A DNA stretch of 64,000 bases from Bifidobacterium breve (GTDB lineage Bacteria > Actinomycetota > Thermoleophilia > Miltoncostaeales > Miltoncostaeaceae). The stretch spans positions 38,519 through 102,518 of the forward strand of contig CAMAVU010000002.1 of assembly GCA_945861935.1 (NCBI GenBank), read 5' to 3'. The translations under genes were made by a program, and so were the position numbers. A model generated the notes under the pieces. It did not search any database, was not told the DNA's origin, and was given only the letters and a program-made list of their open reading frames with translations. Below are positions 24,597-33,646 of the stretch, piece by piece. The stretch's first letter is position 1. Each line of letters begins with the position of its first letter.

Positions 24597-25517
24597 CTAT
24601 TCCGCTCTGACGCCACGGCCCGCGGCCACAGCGAGGGCGATGCCGTCGAGCAGATCGCACTCGGACGCCATCAGGCCGTCTGCGCCGAGCGCCGTGAGCG
24701 CACCCAGCAGGATCGCGAGCCCCGGCACGATCACGTTCACGCGGTCGGGGTGGACCCCGGGTGTGCGCGCCCGCTCCCCGGCCGCCATCGACGCCATGCG
24801 CGCGAGGACCTCCTGGACCTCGTCGCGGCCGATACGGGTGCGGTGGACGGCGGCGGGGTCGTAGTGGCCGATCATCACCGCCGCCAGGGTCGTGACCGTG
24901 CCGGCCACCCCGAGCAGCGGGCCATCACCGGTGAACCCGGCGGTGGCACGGGCAACCATCTCCCGTGCCTCGCGGACGATGGCCTCGACCTCGGCCTTCC
25001 GGGGTGGATCCGTCGTGATCATGTCGCCCTGGCGATTCACCCCGAGAGGCAGGCTGACCGAGCGCCGGGGACCCGCCGCATCGCCCTCCACCACCTCCGT
25101 ACTGCCCCCGCCGATGTCAATGACCGTGCAGGCCGCCGTGCCGTCGGTCAGTGCCAGCCGCGCGCCCGCAAATGACAGCGCGGCCTCCTCCTCGCCACCG
25201 ATCACGCGGAGCGGCACCCCGAGCCGCGTACCCACCAGCGACTCGATGTCCCCTCGGTTCGGTGCCTCGCGGACCGCAGCGGTGCCAACGGCCGTCACGG
25301 GTGGCGAGCCCGCCCGGGCGATGCGCCCCGCGTAGTCGTCGAGGCATGCGCCGAGCCGGGCAAGCGCGCCGTCTGTCACCCGTCCGTCGGGCCCGGCACC
25401 GCGCCGCAGGCCCGTCACGGTGGTCACTCTGGGGCCCACTGCCCCCCCGGGGTCCATCCGCTCCATCAGGAGGAGACGCACGGAATTTGAGCCGACGTCA
25501 ACGGCGGCGGCGAGCAC
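24597..25517 (-). CDS. Ppx/GppA-family phosphatase
   Basis: Exopolyphosphatase/guanosine pentaphosphate phosphatase family, which releases phosphate from polyphosphate or converts pppGpp to ppGpp. The 306-residue protein has the ASKHA phosphate-binding strands DVGSNSVRLLL near the N-terminus and IDIGGGSTEVV, plus GTAAVREAPN, the expected catalytic-acid region (VIGGEEEA) and GVAGTVTTLAAV. It is the short, two-domain form typical of Actinobacteria (compare mycobacterial Ppx1/2) and lacks the HD-like C-terminal domain of E. coli Ppx. The GTG at 25517 follows the preceding stop by 2 bases. A polyphosphate kinase is also encoded in the window near its right edge. Confidence 0.87.
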   Translation of the reverse strand: MLAAAVDVGSNSVRLLLMERMDPGGAVGPRVTTVTGLRRGAGPDGRVTDGALARLGACLDDYAGRIARAGSPPVTAVGTAAVREAPNRGDIESLVGTRLGVPLRVIGGEEEAALSFAGARLALTDGTAACTVIDIGGGSTEVVEGDAAGPRRSVSLPLGVNRQGDMITTDPPRKAEVEAIVREAREMVARATAGFTGDGPLLGVAGTVTTLAAVMIGHYDPAAVHRTRIGRDEVQEVLARMASMAAGERARTPGVHPDRVNVIVPGLAILLGALTALGADGLMASECDLLDGIALAVAAGRGVRAE

Positions 25518-25519
25518 CC

Positions 25520-25879
25520 CTACCGACCGCGGTGGCGGACCAGTGCCCGGATTCCCGCAACCCAGCCCAGGGGGCCCTTGATCCCGGCGACCGCCACCAG
25601 CGCATGGCGGCCGATCACCTGCAACTCGGCCACCGGGACGCGCAGGCGCTCGATCTCGCGAGCAAGTTCGCCAGCGCCCTCCTCGGCACGGGACAGTCCC
25701 GTCCGGATGTCCCCGGTGCCGCGCCCGATGCCCGCCGCCAGCGGCGTGATACGGCCCGCGGTGGTGCCGACGCGGCGCTTCAGGCGTATTCCCCGCACGA
25801 GTGCGATGGTGAGCCCCACCGCGACCAGAACACCCATCGCGATGGCGGCGCCCGTGATGGTCCACCCCGTCCAGCCCAT
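25520..25879 (-). CDS. Single-span membrane protein of unknown function
   Basis: A 119-residue protein with one N-terminal transmembrane segment (ITGAAIAMGVLVAVGLTIALV) and a soluble helical region with glycine- and glutamate-rich stretches (GIGRGTGDIRTGLSRAEEGAGELAREIERL). The layout resembles small DUF948-like proteins but similarity is weak. It is 2 bases upstream of ppx and probably in the same transcript. It diverges from the ArsA-type ATPase gene, 91 bases away. Confidence 0.6.
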   Translation of the reverse strand: MGWTGWTITGAAIAMGVLVAVGLTIALVRGIRLKRRVGTTAGRITPLAAGIGRGTGDIRTGLSRAEEGAGELAREIERLRVPVAELQVIGRHALVAVAGIKGPLGWVAGIRALVRHRGR

Positions 25880-25970
25880 GGGCCGGGACACTAGTGCCAT
25901 GGACGTCCGGCGGGTCGGCGGCTGCCCCACCGTGCACGAACCGGGCCACACCGTGGCTAGGGTGGGAACG

Positions 25971-26927
25971 ATGGACGGGCCGCCACTCACCCACCGCCGT
26001 CTGGCCTTCATCATCGGCAAGGGTGGTGTCGGGAAGACGACGGTTGCTGCCGCACTGGCGCTGGGCCTGTCGGACGCCGGCCATCGCACCCTCCTGCTCG
26101 AGGTCGCCTCGCAGACGCGTACCGATGCGCTCTTCGGCGTCGCGCCATCCACTGTGGCACCGATCGAGGTGCGCCCCGACCTGTTCGCCATGTCGATCGA
26201 TGCCGAGCGCGCCACCGAGGAGTACCTCGCGGCCCAACTCAAGGTACGGCCCCTGGTCGAGATGATGGCCCGCAGTAGGGCGTTCCATCAGGTGACCCAG
26301 GCCGCGCCCGGCCTGTCCGCGCTCGTGACGATCGGGAAGATCTGGGACCTTGCGACATCGGTGAGGGATGGCCGCCCGGTGTGGGACCGCCTGGTAGTGG
26401 ATGCGCCTGCCACCGGGCACGCCGTCGCCCTGCTCGAGGTCGCCAGCAGCGTGCGTGACATCGCAGGCTCGGGTCCGGTCCGCGACCATGCCGACGCGAT
26501 CGCCAAGGTCATCCGGCATCCGGACGCCACAGGAGTGGTGGTGGTTGCGGTACCCGAGGACCTGGCGGTGACGGAGGCCATCGAGGCCATCGCGGCGCTG
26601 CGCGCCCGTTGGCTCCCCGTCACCTGCGCCGTGGTGAACGAGGTCCGGCACTCGCCCTTCGGCCCCGCCGACGAGGTGGCGCTGCGCGCTGCATCCGGCG
26701 CGCCGGATGCACGAGCGGCCGACCGCGCAGCGATCGGGGCCGCGCGTGCCGTCTGGGCGGCGGCCCGGCACGACGACCGCGAGGTGGCCGGCCTCGCGCG
26801 CGAGTGCCGGGTCCCGGTGGCGGTGCTGCCCCACGTCCCGGACCTGTCACCCGGGTCCGGCGGGCTCGAGGCGCTGTCGGCGGCCCTGATGGCCGACGCC
26901 GCCATCGGGGGCGTGCGTGCGCCCTGA
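25971..26927 (+). CDS. ArsA/Get3-like anion-transporting ATPase (first of pair)
   Basis: A 318-residue SIMIBI-class ATPase. The deviant P-loop reads GKGGVGKTTVAAA (with the signature lysine) and a switch II-like DAPATGHAVALL follows. Mycobacteria encode a similar adjacent pair (Rv3679/Rv3680), thought to handle metabolite export or membrane-protein targeting rather than arsenic. No arsenic genes are near. The ATG at 25971 is chosen; 11 bases at the 3' end overlap the second ATPase gene, so the two are likely co-translated and may act as a heteromer. Confidence 0.85.
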   Translation: MDGPPLTHRRLAFIIGKGGVGKTTVAAALALGLSDAGHRTLLLEVASQTRTDALFGVAPSTVAPIEVRPDLFAMSIDAERATEEYLAAQLKVRPLVEMMARSRAFHQVTQAAPGLSALVTIGKIWDLATSVRDGRPVWDRLVVDAPATGHAVALLEVASSVRDIAGSGPVRDHADAIAKVIRHPDATGVVVVAVPEDLAVTEAIEAIAALRARWLPVTCAVVNEVRHSPFGPADEVALRAASGAPDARAADRAAIGAARAVWAAARHDDREVAGLARECRVPVAVLPHVPDLSPGSGGLEALSAALMADAAIGGVRAP

Positions 26928-28086
26928 TCCCGACCTGATCGGCCTGCTCGGGGGATGCCGCGTCGTCGTCGTGGCGGGCGCGGGCGGCGTGGGCAAGACG
27001 ACCCTGTCGGCCGCGATCGCACTGGGCCTCGCCGCCCGTGGGGCACGGGTCGCCGTCGTCACCATTGACCCCGCACGACGTCTGGCGACCGCGCTCGGAA
27101 TCCCGCAACTCGGCGACGAGCCCCACCCCGTCGACCCGGAGCGCATCCGGGGCGCCGGCGTGGCGATGGCGGGCACCCTCGACGCACTCCATCTCGATCC
27201 CCGGGCCACGTTCGACCGCCTCATCGCACGCGAGGCGCCCGACGCGGCCGCACGGGACAGGATCCTGCGCAACCGCATCTACCACCATCTGGCAGGCGCC
27301 GTGGCGGGTGCCCAGGAGTTCATGGCCGTGGAGCGCCTCCACGAGTTGGTGGACGCAGGGGACTACGACGTCGTGGTGCTCGACACCCCGCCCGCGCGGA
27401 ACGCCCTGGACTTCCTCGATGCGCCGGAGCGCATGACGCGCTTCGTCGAGGGGCGTGGCCTCCGCCTGCTGCTGGGCCCCAGGGCGGGCGCCGGGCGGGC
27501 GGGCTGGCGGGCGATGCAGGTTGGCGGTCACATCGTGATGTCCGCCGTCTCGCGCCTGACCGGCACACAACTCCTCACCGATATCTCGGAGTTCCTCCAG
27601 TCGTTCGACGGCATGTATCAGGGGTTCAGCCAGCGCGCATCCGCGGTGGGATCCCTCCTGGCCTCCGACTCAACGCGCTTCGTGATCGTGACCGGGCCCC
27701 GGGCCGAGCCCGCGCGCGAGGCCGCTCTGCTGTGGCAGCGCTTGCGCGACGAGCACTACCCGGTCGGCGCCCTCGTGGTGAACCGCGTGCACGACGTACC
27801 CGGTGGGGATGGCCTGCCCCCCGACGGCCTGGCGGCGTTGCTACGTGAGGCGGGCGCGGCCGACCCCGAGGGCCTCGCCGACCGGGCCGCGGAGGCCCTC
27901 GCTGCTGCGCGCGCACGCGCGGCGGCCGACCGGCACGCAGTGCGCGCCGTTGCCAGCGCCCTCGGGAACCCGCCGATGGCGATCGTGCCCGCGCTCGATG
28001 ATGACCCCGTCGAGGTCGCGGGCCTTGCACGTGTCATGCGCGAACTTGAGGGGACTCACGACGCGACCGGGCAGCGAGGACCCTGA
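26917..28086 (+). CDS. ArsA/Get3-like anion-transporting ATPase (second of pair)
   Basis: A 389-residue partner of the preceding gene. P-loop GAGGVGKTTLSAA (the signature lysine replaced by Ala, as is seen in the second half of ArsA-type proteins), VVTIDPARRLATALGI (A-loop), and VVLDTPPARNALDFLDAPERM (switch II), all strongly typical of the ArsA family. A mid region with LLLGPRAGAGRAGWRAMQVGG and LTDISEFLQSFDGMYQGF corresponds to the helical client-binding subdomain. The GTG at 26917 lies inside the previous gene. Function is inferred from the family only. Confidence 0.87.
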   Translation: MRPDPDLIGLLGGCRVVVVAGAGGVGKTTLSAAIALGLAARGARVAVVTIDPARRLATALGIPQLGDEPHPVDPERIRGAGVAMAGTLDALHLDPRATFDRLIAREAPDAAARDRILRNRIYHHLAGAVAGAQEFMAVERLHELVDAGDYDVVVLDTPPARNALDFLDAPERMTRFVEGRGLRLLLGPRAGAGRAGWRAMQVGGHIVMSAVSRLTGTQLLTDISEFLQSFDGMYQGFSQRASAVGSLLASDSTRFVIVTGPRAEPAREAALLWQRLRDEHYPVGALVVNRVHDVPGGDGLPPDGLAALLREAGAADPEGLADRAAEALAAARARAAADRHAVRAVASALGNPPMAIVPALDDDPVEVAGLARVMRELEGTHDATGQRGP

Positions 28087-28122
28087 GACCCCCCGGTGGC
28101 CGGACGCCCGACGACCGTCCGC

Positions 28123-29289
28123 TCATGCACCCAGCACATCGCGGTACACGGCCTCGGCTCGCTCCGCGGTCGCGGCCCAGGGAAACCTGCGGGCAGTCTC
28201 CTGCGCCCGCGCGGTGATCCCCGCCCGCAGGTCGTGATCGTTGGCCAGCCGCACGAGGGCCTGGGCCAGGGGGCCGGAGTCGCCGACGGGCGTCATGAGG
28301 CAATCGTCGCCATCACGGAGGAACTCGGCGAGCACCGGGAGGTCGCTGGCCACCACCGGCAACCCGGCCGCCATGGCCTCGACCACCACGAGCCCGAATC
28401 CCTCGCGTGTGGACGGGAAGGCCAGCACGTCGGCCGCCCGGTAGAGCACCGGCATGTCGTCGTCGTCCACGATGCCGATCCGCGCGACATCGGCATGAGC
28501 GGGCGGACTCACGCCATCGTGCACCACCAGGCCGAGGCGTCCCGTGTCGTCCTTCCATGCCGAAACGGCCGCGGGATCGGCGTACAGACCCTCCCCCCCG
28601 GCGACCACCAGCAGGGCGCCGTCCGGCAGACGGCCGCGTGCGCGTGCGAACGCCTCAAGGAGCACCCGGCTGCCCTTCCGCGCCTGCACGCCGCCCACCG
28701 CCAGCACCACCGTCCGTCCCCCCCACCCCATCCGTGCGCCGGCCGCGGCGCGGCTCAGTGGGCACCCCGTGAACCTTCCGGCATCCACTCCGTTGGGCAC
28801 GACATCGGCCCGGACCCCGAACTCGTCGGCGAGGCGCTCGGCCCAGAACGCCGACACCGCGATACAGCGGTCCACATCCTGGATCGAGGCCCGCTGGCAT
28901 TCCTCGAGGAACCGGTCCCCGAAGGCATCAACGTGATGCACGGTCCGGACCACATCGGGCACCACACCATCGGCACGCAGGGCGAGCAGGGCGCGGGCCG
29001 AGAGCAGGTCCTGGGCATGGTGGATGTCGGCGGGAGGTGCCGATCGCATGGCATCGGCGAGTACGCCTGCCGCTCGCTCGATGCGGGCCGGGGTGGACTC
29101 GCCCGGGATCGGCGTGAGGGGTACCTGATGTGTGGCCACGCCGGGCCCCACCGCCAGCCCCGCGCCCTCCATCGTGAGCGCCCACACCTCCACGTCGTGC
29201 CCGCGGGCGGCGAGCTCCTCGGCGAGCCGCCGGGCGTGCACCGCGCCGCCGCGCGGCATCGCGGAGTAGGTGACGATGCGTACCCGCAC
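28123..29289 (-). CDS. GT4-family glycosyltransferase (MSMEG_0565-like)
   Basis: A 388-residue glycosyltransferase with the GT-B fold. The N-terminus MRVRIVTYSAMPRGGAVHA and LAEELAARGHDVEVWAL match the start of the MSMEG_0565 subfamily as I recall it. The donor-binding motif of GT4 is clear: STREGFGLVVVEAMAAGLPVVASD (E-x7-E type), with VVAGGEG and NGVDAGRF upstream. Such enzymes transfer a sugar from a nucleotide donor; the acceptor is unknown. It is the last gene of a minus-strand unit with MMPL and FdrA-like genes, separated from the latter by 5 bases. The GTG start at 29289 fits the family N-terminus. Confidence 0.85.
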   Translation of the reverse strand: MRVRIVTYSAMPRGGAVHARRLAEELAARGHDVEVWALTMEGAGLAVGPGVATHQVPLTPIPGESTPARIERAAGVLADAMRSAPPADIHHAQDLLSARALLALRADGVVPDVVRTVHHVDAFGDRFLEECQRASIQDVDRCIAVSAFWAERLADEFGVRADVVPNGVDAGRFTGCPLSRAAAGARMGWGGRTVVLAVGGVQARKGSRVLLEAFARARGRLPDGALLVVAGGEGLYADPAAVSAWKDDTGRLGLVVHDGVSPPAHADVARIGIVDDDDMPVLYRAADVLAFPSTREGFGLVVVEAMAAGLPVVASDLPVLAEFLRDGDDCLMTPVGDSGPLAQALVRLANDHDLRAGITARAQETARRFPWAATAERAEAVYRDVLGA

Positions 29290-29294
29290 CGCGA

Positions 29295-30572
29295 TCAGCG
29301 CCCCGGGCGCACCAGCGCGGCCGCGAGGCGCGCAGCCTGCGCGCTCGTGGGCGCCAGGCGGGCACCGGCCCGTGCGAATTGCTCCTCCTGCCGCGACAGC
29401 ACCTGGGGGTCCGCCTCAGTCCCGCACACATGGACGACGACCTGCAGCGACGGCCTGGTCTGGAGCGCGCGGGTCAGGGCGGGAGTGAGCGCCGCGGCCG
29501 GGTCGGGGTGGGCACCGCGGCCCAGAATGACGTCGAGCAGGATCACGGCGACGGTCTGGTCGGCCACGGTCTCGACGATCAGATCCGCGCGGCGCGCGGC
29601 ATCGCGCACCGGATGCGGTGTGCCATGCGCCACGGCCTCCGCCTCCAGGTCGAGGCAGGCGTGTCCACGCACGACATCGCGCGGGTCCAGGTGCTCCGCC
29701 GCGCCCGCCGGGGTGTTGGACACCACGCGCCCGAGCCGTGCGGCCAGCACGGCAGAGGCCTCCGCGCACAGCGCCGATCCGGAGAAGAGCCCCCGCACGT
29801 GGCCCGCGCTCACCCACCCGGTGGGCTCGGCCGCCGGAATCACCGGCCGGGCCCCGGCGCGCCGGGCTGCGGCGACCACGGCATGGTCGATCACCCCATG
29901 CACCTCGATTCCATCGGGCGCAGGCACCCCATCCGCTCCGATGAGGCATGCCGACCCGGGCATGCCACTGGAACCCAGGGCCGCAAGCGCCGCCTCGGCG
30001 CCCGCGGCGGAGAAGGTCTCTGCCACGAGGACCACGGCGTCTGTGGAGGGGTCGGCGGCGAGACGGCGGATGGCGGCGATCGTTGATGCGGCGCCGACCT
30101 CGTCGGACAGGTCGCGGGGACCCGTGACGAGACACCGGCTGACTCCCACGCCGAACCGGTCGAGCAGGACCGTGGCCTCCTGGGCTCCCGAGGCCGAGGT
30201 GGCCACCACCCCCAGGCGTCCGGCCGTCACGGCGTTGGTCACACCGATGGTGATTCCCCCGACGATGGCCATCCCACTTCCGGGTCCGACCACCAGACGG
30301 CCCATCTCCGCTGCCCGGCGCTTCAGAGCGACCTCATCCGCCAGGGACACGTCCACCGTGAGCAGCATCACGTCACTCCCGGCCGACAGCGCGCGATGGG
30401 CCTCGAGCGCCGCGAACGGCCCGGGAACGCCGATGATCGTGAGGCCCTCCACCTCCTCGTGGCCGTCAGGGGCGTCCGGGGCGCCGCCCGGATGCAACTC
30501 AACCACGACGTCGTCATCGCGCGGGATGTCGTCCACGCCCGGCACGCTACCGGGCGCCGCGGGGTCACCCAT
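29295..30572 (-). CDS. FdrA-like acyl-CoA-synthetase-superfamily protein (candidate carbamoyltransferase subunit)
   Basis: A 425-residue protein related to FdrA and to succinyl-CoA synthetase alpha/beta chains. Recognisable FdrA segments: VSAGHVRGLFSGSALCAEA, a NTPAGAAEHLDPRD-like phrase, and VILLDVILGRGAHPDPAAAL; the N-terminal half has CoA-binding-like strands (GLTIIGVPGPFAALEA, MGRLVVGPGSGMAIVGG). In E. coli, FdrA (AllF) works with YlbE (AllG) and YlbF (AllH) in oxamate carbamoyltransfer during allantoin breakdown. This protein is shorter than E. coli FdrA (~555) and a YlbE-like gene lies about 3 kb away. The start overlaps the MMPL stop by 8 bases. Catalytic role here is inference. Confidence 0.75.
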   Translation of the reverse strand: MGDPAAPGSVPGVDDIPRDDDVVVELHPGGAPDAPDGHEEVEGLTIIGVPGPFAALEAHRALSAGSDVMLLTVDVSLADEVALKRRAAEMGRLVVGPGSGMAIVGGITIGVTNAVTAGRLGVVATSASGAQEATVLLDRFGVGVSRCLVTGPRDLSDEVGAASTIAAIRRLAADPSTDAVVLVAETFSAAGAEAALAALGSSGMPGSACLIGADGVPAPDGIEVHGVIDHAVVAAARRAGARPVIPAAEPTGWVSAGHVRGLFSGSALCAEASAVLAARLGRVVSNTPAGAAEHLDPRDVVRGHACLDLEAEAVAHGTPHPVRDAARRADLIVETVADQTVAVILLDVILGRGAHPDPAAALTPALTRALQTRPSLQVVVHVCGTEADPQVLSRQEEQFARAGARLAPTSAQAARLAAALVRPGR

Positions 30573-32712
30573 CCGTGTCCCCTTCGTGCCCGCACCGCCC
30601 CGGCAACCACCAGTTCCACCGACCGAACAGGCTCAGCAGGGCGGGGGCCAGCATGAGCCGGATGATCGTGGCATCCACCAGAACCGCCGTCGCGAGACCG
30701 ATCCCGAGCATCTTGACGATCACGTCGTCGCTGATGACGAATGCGAGGAAGACGCTCACCATGATGAGCGCCGCGGCGGTGATGACGCGCGCCGTCGATG
30801 CCAGCCCGATGGCCACGGACCGGTGTGGGTCGCCGGTGGCCACCCATCCCTCGCGGACCCGGGAGAGGAGGAATACCTCATAGTCCATGGAGAGGCCGAA
30901 CAGGATGGCGAACAGCATCATCGGCACCCAGGCCTCAATGGCCACCGCCTCGGGAACGCCGAGCGCCGATCTCATGACTCCCCACTGGAAGATGGCCACC
31001 ACCACCCCGAACGCCGCGGTCACCGACAGGAGATTCATCACGGCCGCCTGCAGCGGGACCATCAGCGAGCGGAACTCGATCATGAGGAGCACCAAGGAGA
31101 TCAGGACGACCGCGCCGATGAACCACGGCAGCCGCGACGCGATCTGCTCCGAGAGATCCACACCCACCGCGGTTGGCCCCGTGACATAGACGGCCGTACC
31201 TGCCCCGGCCACGGGCTTCAGGCGCCCGGCCAGCCGTTCGACCATCTCGGCAGTGTGCGGGCTGGCGGGTCCCGCAGCCGGGATGACGGTCACGAGGGCG
31301 ACGTCACCGCTCGGTGCAGGGACCGGCGGCTGCACGTCCACGACGCCGGCCAGGTCGCGGGCGCGCTGTGCCACGTCGTCGGCATGCGTGACCGCCTGGG
31401 GGCCCTCGAGAACGACCTCGATCGGGCCGTTGAAGCCTGGTCCGAAGCCCGTGGCAACGAGCGTGAAGGCCTCGCGGGTGGTCGAACCCTGCGGGTCGCT
31501 GCCGGCGTCCACCTGCCCGAGTTCCATCCAGAACACCGGCAGCGAGAGGATGGCCAGAGTCGCGACGGCCACGGCCAGGTACCGCACGGGGCGCCGTGTG
31601 ACGGCGAGCGACCACCGTGCCCACCCCTGCGGCCGCCCCGAGTCGGTTCCGGGATCCACGGGCCGTGGGCCCCGGACGAACGGCAGGCGCCAGCGGCCGA
31701 GGTGGCCACCGGCAATGGCGAGCGCAGCGGGCAGCAGCGTGATGGCCGCGAGCACCGCCACCACGACGGCGATTGCGGCGGCCTGCCCGAGGCGGGTGAC
31801 GAAGGGGATGTCCGCCAGGGCGAGGCCGAGGACGGCCACGGCCACGGTGCCGCCGGCGATCAGCACCGCCCTCCCCGCCCGGGCCGTGGCGTGCGCGATG
31901 GAGTCCTCCACCCCGGCTCCCCCGGCCATCTGCTCCGCATGGCGGGTGACGACGAAGAGCGCGTAGTCCACCGACACGCCGAGGCCGATCATCAGAGCGA
32001 GCGTCATCCCGACCTCGCTGATGTCGGTGACCGCCTGCAGGACCGTGAGGACAGCCAGCGCCGTGCCAATCGCCAGGAGCGCCCCGAGGATGGGGATGGC
32101 CATGGTCACCACGGATCCGAACGCGAGCAGCAGGATCATCACGGCCGCGGCCACGCCGACCGCAGCCGACCAGTCCGTGCCGCTCTCCTCCGCCTGGAGG
32201 GCGGGCGAGCCTGCGTAGGCGACAGTGAGGCCCGCGTCCACCAGGGGCTGCGACGCCTCGCGCACGCGGGCAAAGTCGACAGGTCCGAGGTCCTCGGCCG
32301 ACAGCGTCCACTCAAGGCCCATCAGGGCGGTGCGGCCGTTTGCCGACACCGTCCCCGGGGGGCCCGGCAGCGCTACCAGCAGCATCCCCGGGACGGTGCG
32401 GAGGTCATGTGCGGCCTCCACGATGGCCCGGCGACCGACCCCGCCGGCGAGCGACGCGCCGTCCGAGTGGATGACCACCTGACCATCCGTGGCCCCCTGC
32501 CCGGGGAACGCCCGCTGGAGCACCACCTCGCCCTCCGCGGCGGAGAGTCCGGGCACCGAGAGGTTGTCGGCCGGCCTCCCCCCGAGAACCGATCCGAGAA
32601 CGGTGAGCCCCACGAGAGCCGCGATCCAGCCACCGAGCACCCACCACCGGCGCCGGGCGCACCAGCGCCCCAGGCGACCAAGGATCGTGGCGGGGGCGGC
32701 GGCGTCGGACAT
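30565..32712 (-). CDS. MMPL/RND-family transporter
   Basis: A 715-residue integral membrane protein with the MMPL arrangement: one N-terminal membrane span, a large extracytoplasmic domain, five grouped spans, then a second copy of the same layout (loop with FGPGFNGPIEVVLEGPQ, then spans beginning LPWFIGAVVLISLVLLMIEF). Signature motifs GLGVSVDYALFVVTRHAEQ and LFGLSMDYEVFLLSRVREG contain the proton-relay Asp/Tyr pairs of the two repeats. MMPL proteins export lipids or drugs using the proton gradient. ATG 32712 is chosen. Its stop overlaps the FdrA-like gene, linking the two; it is divergent from the TauE-like permease, 43 bases away. Confidence 0.88.
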   Translation of the reverse strand: MSDAAAPATILGRLGRWCARRRWWVLGGWIAALVGLTVLGSVLGGRPADNLSVPGLSAAEGEVVLQRAFPGQGATDGQVVIHSDGASLAGGVGRRAIVEAAHDLRTVPGMLLVALPGPPGTVSANGRTALMGLEWTLSAEDLGPVDFARVREASQPLVDAGLTVAYAGSPALQAEESGTDWSAAVGVAAAVMILLLAFGSVVTMAIPILGALLAIGTALAVLTVLQAVTDISEVGMTLALMIGLGVSVDYALFVVTRHAEQMAGGAGVEDSIAHATARAGRAVLIAGGTVAVAVLGLALADIPFVTRLGQAAAIAVVVAVLAAITLLPAALAIAGGHLGRWRLPFVRGPRPVDPGTDSGRPQGWARWSLAVTRRPVRYLAVAVATLAILSLPVFWMELGQVDAGSDPQGSTTREAFTLVATGFGPGFNGPIEVVLEGPQAVTHADDVAQRARDLAGVVDVQPPVPAPSGDVALVTVIPAAGPASPHTAEMVERLAGRLKPVAGAGTAVYVTGPTAVGVDLSEQIASRLPWFIGAVVLISLVLLMIEFRSLMVPLQAAVMNLLSVTAAFGVVVAIFQWGVMRSALGVPEAVAIEAWVPMMLFAILFGLSMDYEVFLLSRVREGWVATGDPHRSVAIGLASTARVITAAALIMVSVFLAFVISDDVIVKMLGIGLATAVLVDATIIRLMLAPALLSLFGRWNWWLPGRCGHEGDTDG

Positions 32713-32755
32713 GCTCGCCGCGCACGGTACCGGACGGACGGCCGCCTCCCGTGCC

Positions 32756-33532
32756 ATGCTCGCCCGCGTGGCGGACCTCGGGACCTGGGCACTGGTGTTT
32801 GCGCTGCTCGGAGGCATCGGCGGCGGGTTCGTCAACTCCGTCGCGGGCGGCGGCACGCTCGTCACGTTCCCCGTGCTCACCGCGCTGGGCATCCCGGCCC
32901 TCGACGCCAACATCACCAACGCGGTCGCACTGTCCCCGGGCTACGCGGGCGGCGTGTACGCGCAGCGGCGGGACTTCACGGGCCGTCGTGACCTGGCACG
33001 CACTCTGGGGATCACCGCGATCCTCGGCGGGGTCACCGGTGCGGTGCTGCTGCTGGCAACCGGCCCCGACCTCTTCGAAGAGATCGTGCCCTGGCTCATC
33101 TTCTCGGCCACGGCCCTGATGGCCCTGCAGGGACCGCTCCGGCGACTCACCACACGGGCCCGCGGCGGCACCGGCGAGGCGCGGCTGCCGATCCTGGTCG
33201 TGCCGATCTTCCTCGCCACGGTGTACGGCGGCTATTTCGGCGCAGGACTGGGCATCGTCACGCTGGCGATCCTCGGCCTCATGCTCACCGACACGCTGAA
33301 CCGGCTCAATGCCCTCAAGCTCCTCATGTCGCTGTCTGCGAACGGAGCCGCCGCCATCTTCTTCGCGTTCACCGGCCATGTGTACTGGCTCGTCGGCGTA
33401 CTCATGGGAATCGGGGCGTGGGCGGGCGGCTGGCTCGGGGGCAAGACCGTCCCGCACCTGAGCGAGGCGGTCTTCCGCACCGGTGTGGTCCTGCTCGGCC
33501 TCGGCGTGGGATTCGCCTTCCTGCTCACGTAG
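32756..33532 (+). CDS. TauE/SafE-family permease
   Basis: A 258-residue membrane protein with about eight hydrophobic segments. TauE/SafE signatures are seen in GGIGGGFVNSVAGGGTLVTFPVL near the N-terminus, VYGGYFGAGLGIVTLAIL in the second repeat and GAWAGGWLGGKTVPHLSEAVFR near the end. The family moves sulfite, sulfoacetate or other small organic anions. It diverges from the MMPL gene with only 43 bases between starts. The DUF1116 gene follows 114 bases downstream on the same strand, so a substrate related to that enzyme is conceivable (inference). GTG 32768 is an alternative start. Confidence 0.85.
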   Translation: MLARVADLGTWALVFALLGGIGGGFVNSVAGGGTLVTFPVLTALGIPALDANITNAVALSPGYAGGVYAQRRDFTGRRDLARTLGITAILGGVTGAVLLLATGPDLFEEIVPWLIFSATALMALQGPLRRLTTRARGGTGEARLPILVVPIFLATVYGGYFGAGLGIVTLAILGLMLTDTLNRLNALKLLMSLSANGAAAIFFAFTGHVYWLVGVLMGIGAWAGGWLGGKTVPHLSEAVFRTGVVLLGLGVGFAFLLT

Positions 33533-33646
33533 CCATCCTGCCGCTCCCGGCCCGGCCCCGGCAGCGTGGCGGGCCGTGGCCGACCGGGGCGATGGACAGG
33601 GGAACGCCCCGGGCCGGTGCGCCGGGCAGGTCCCTACGATCGGCCC

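Noticed and set aside
25971..28086. Considered an arsenic-resistance operon
   Set aside because: No arsB, arsC, arsD or arsR gene is present, and paired ArsA-like ATPases of actinobacteria are not linked to arsenic.
28096..32991. A 1631-codon open frame on the plus strand
   Set aside because: It runs antisense to the glycosyltransferase, FdrA-like and MMPL genes, is extremely rich in Arg, His, Gly and Asp, and has no domain; it is an artefact of GC-rich codon structure.
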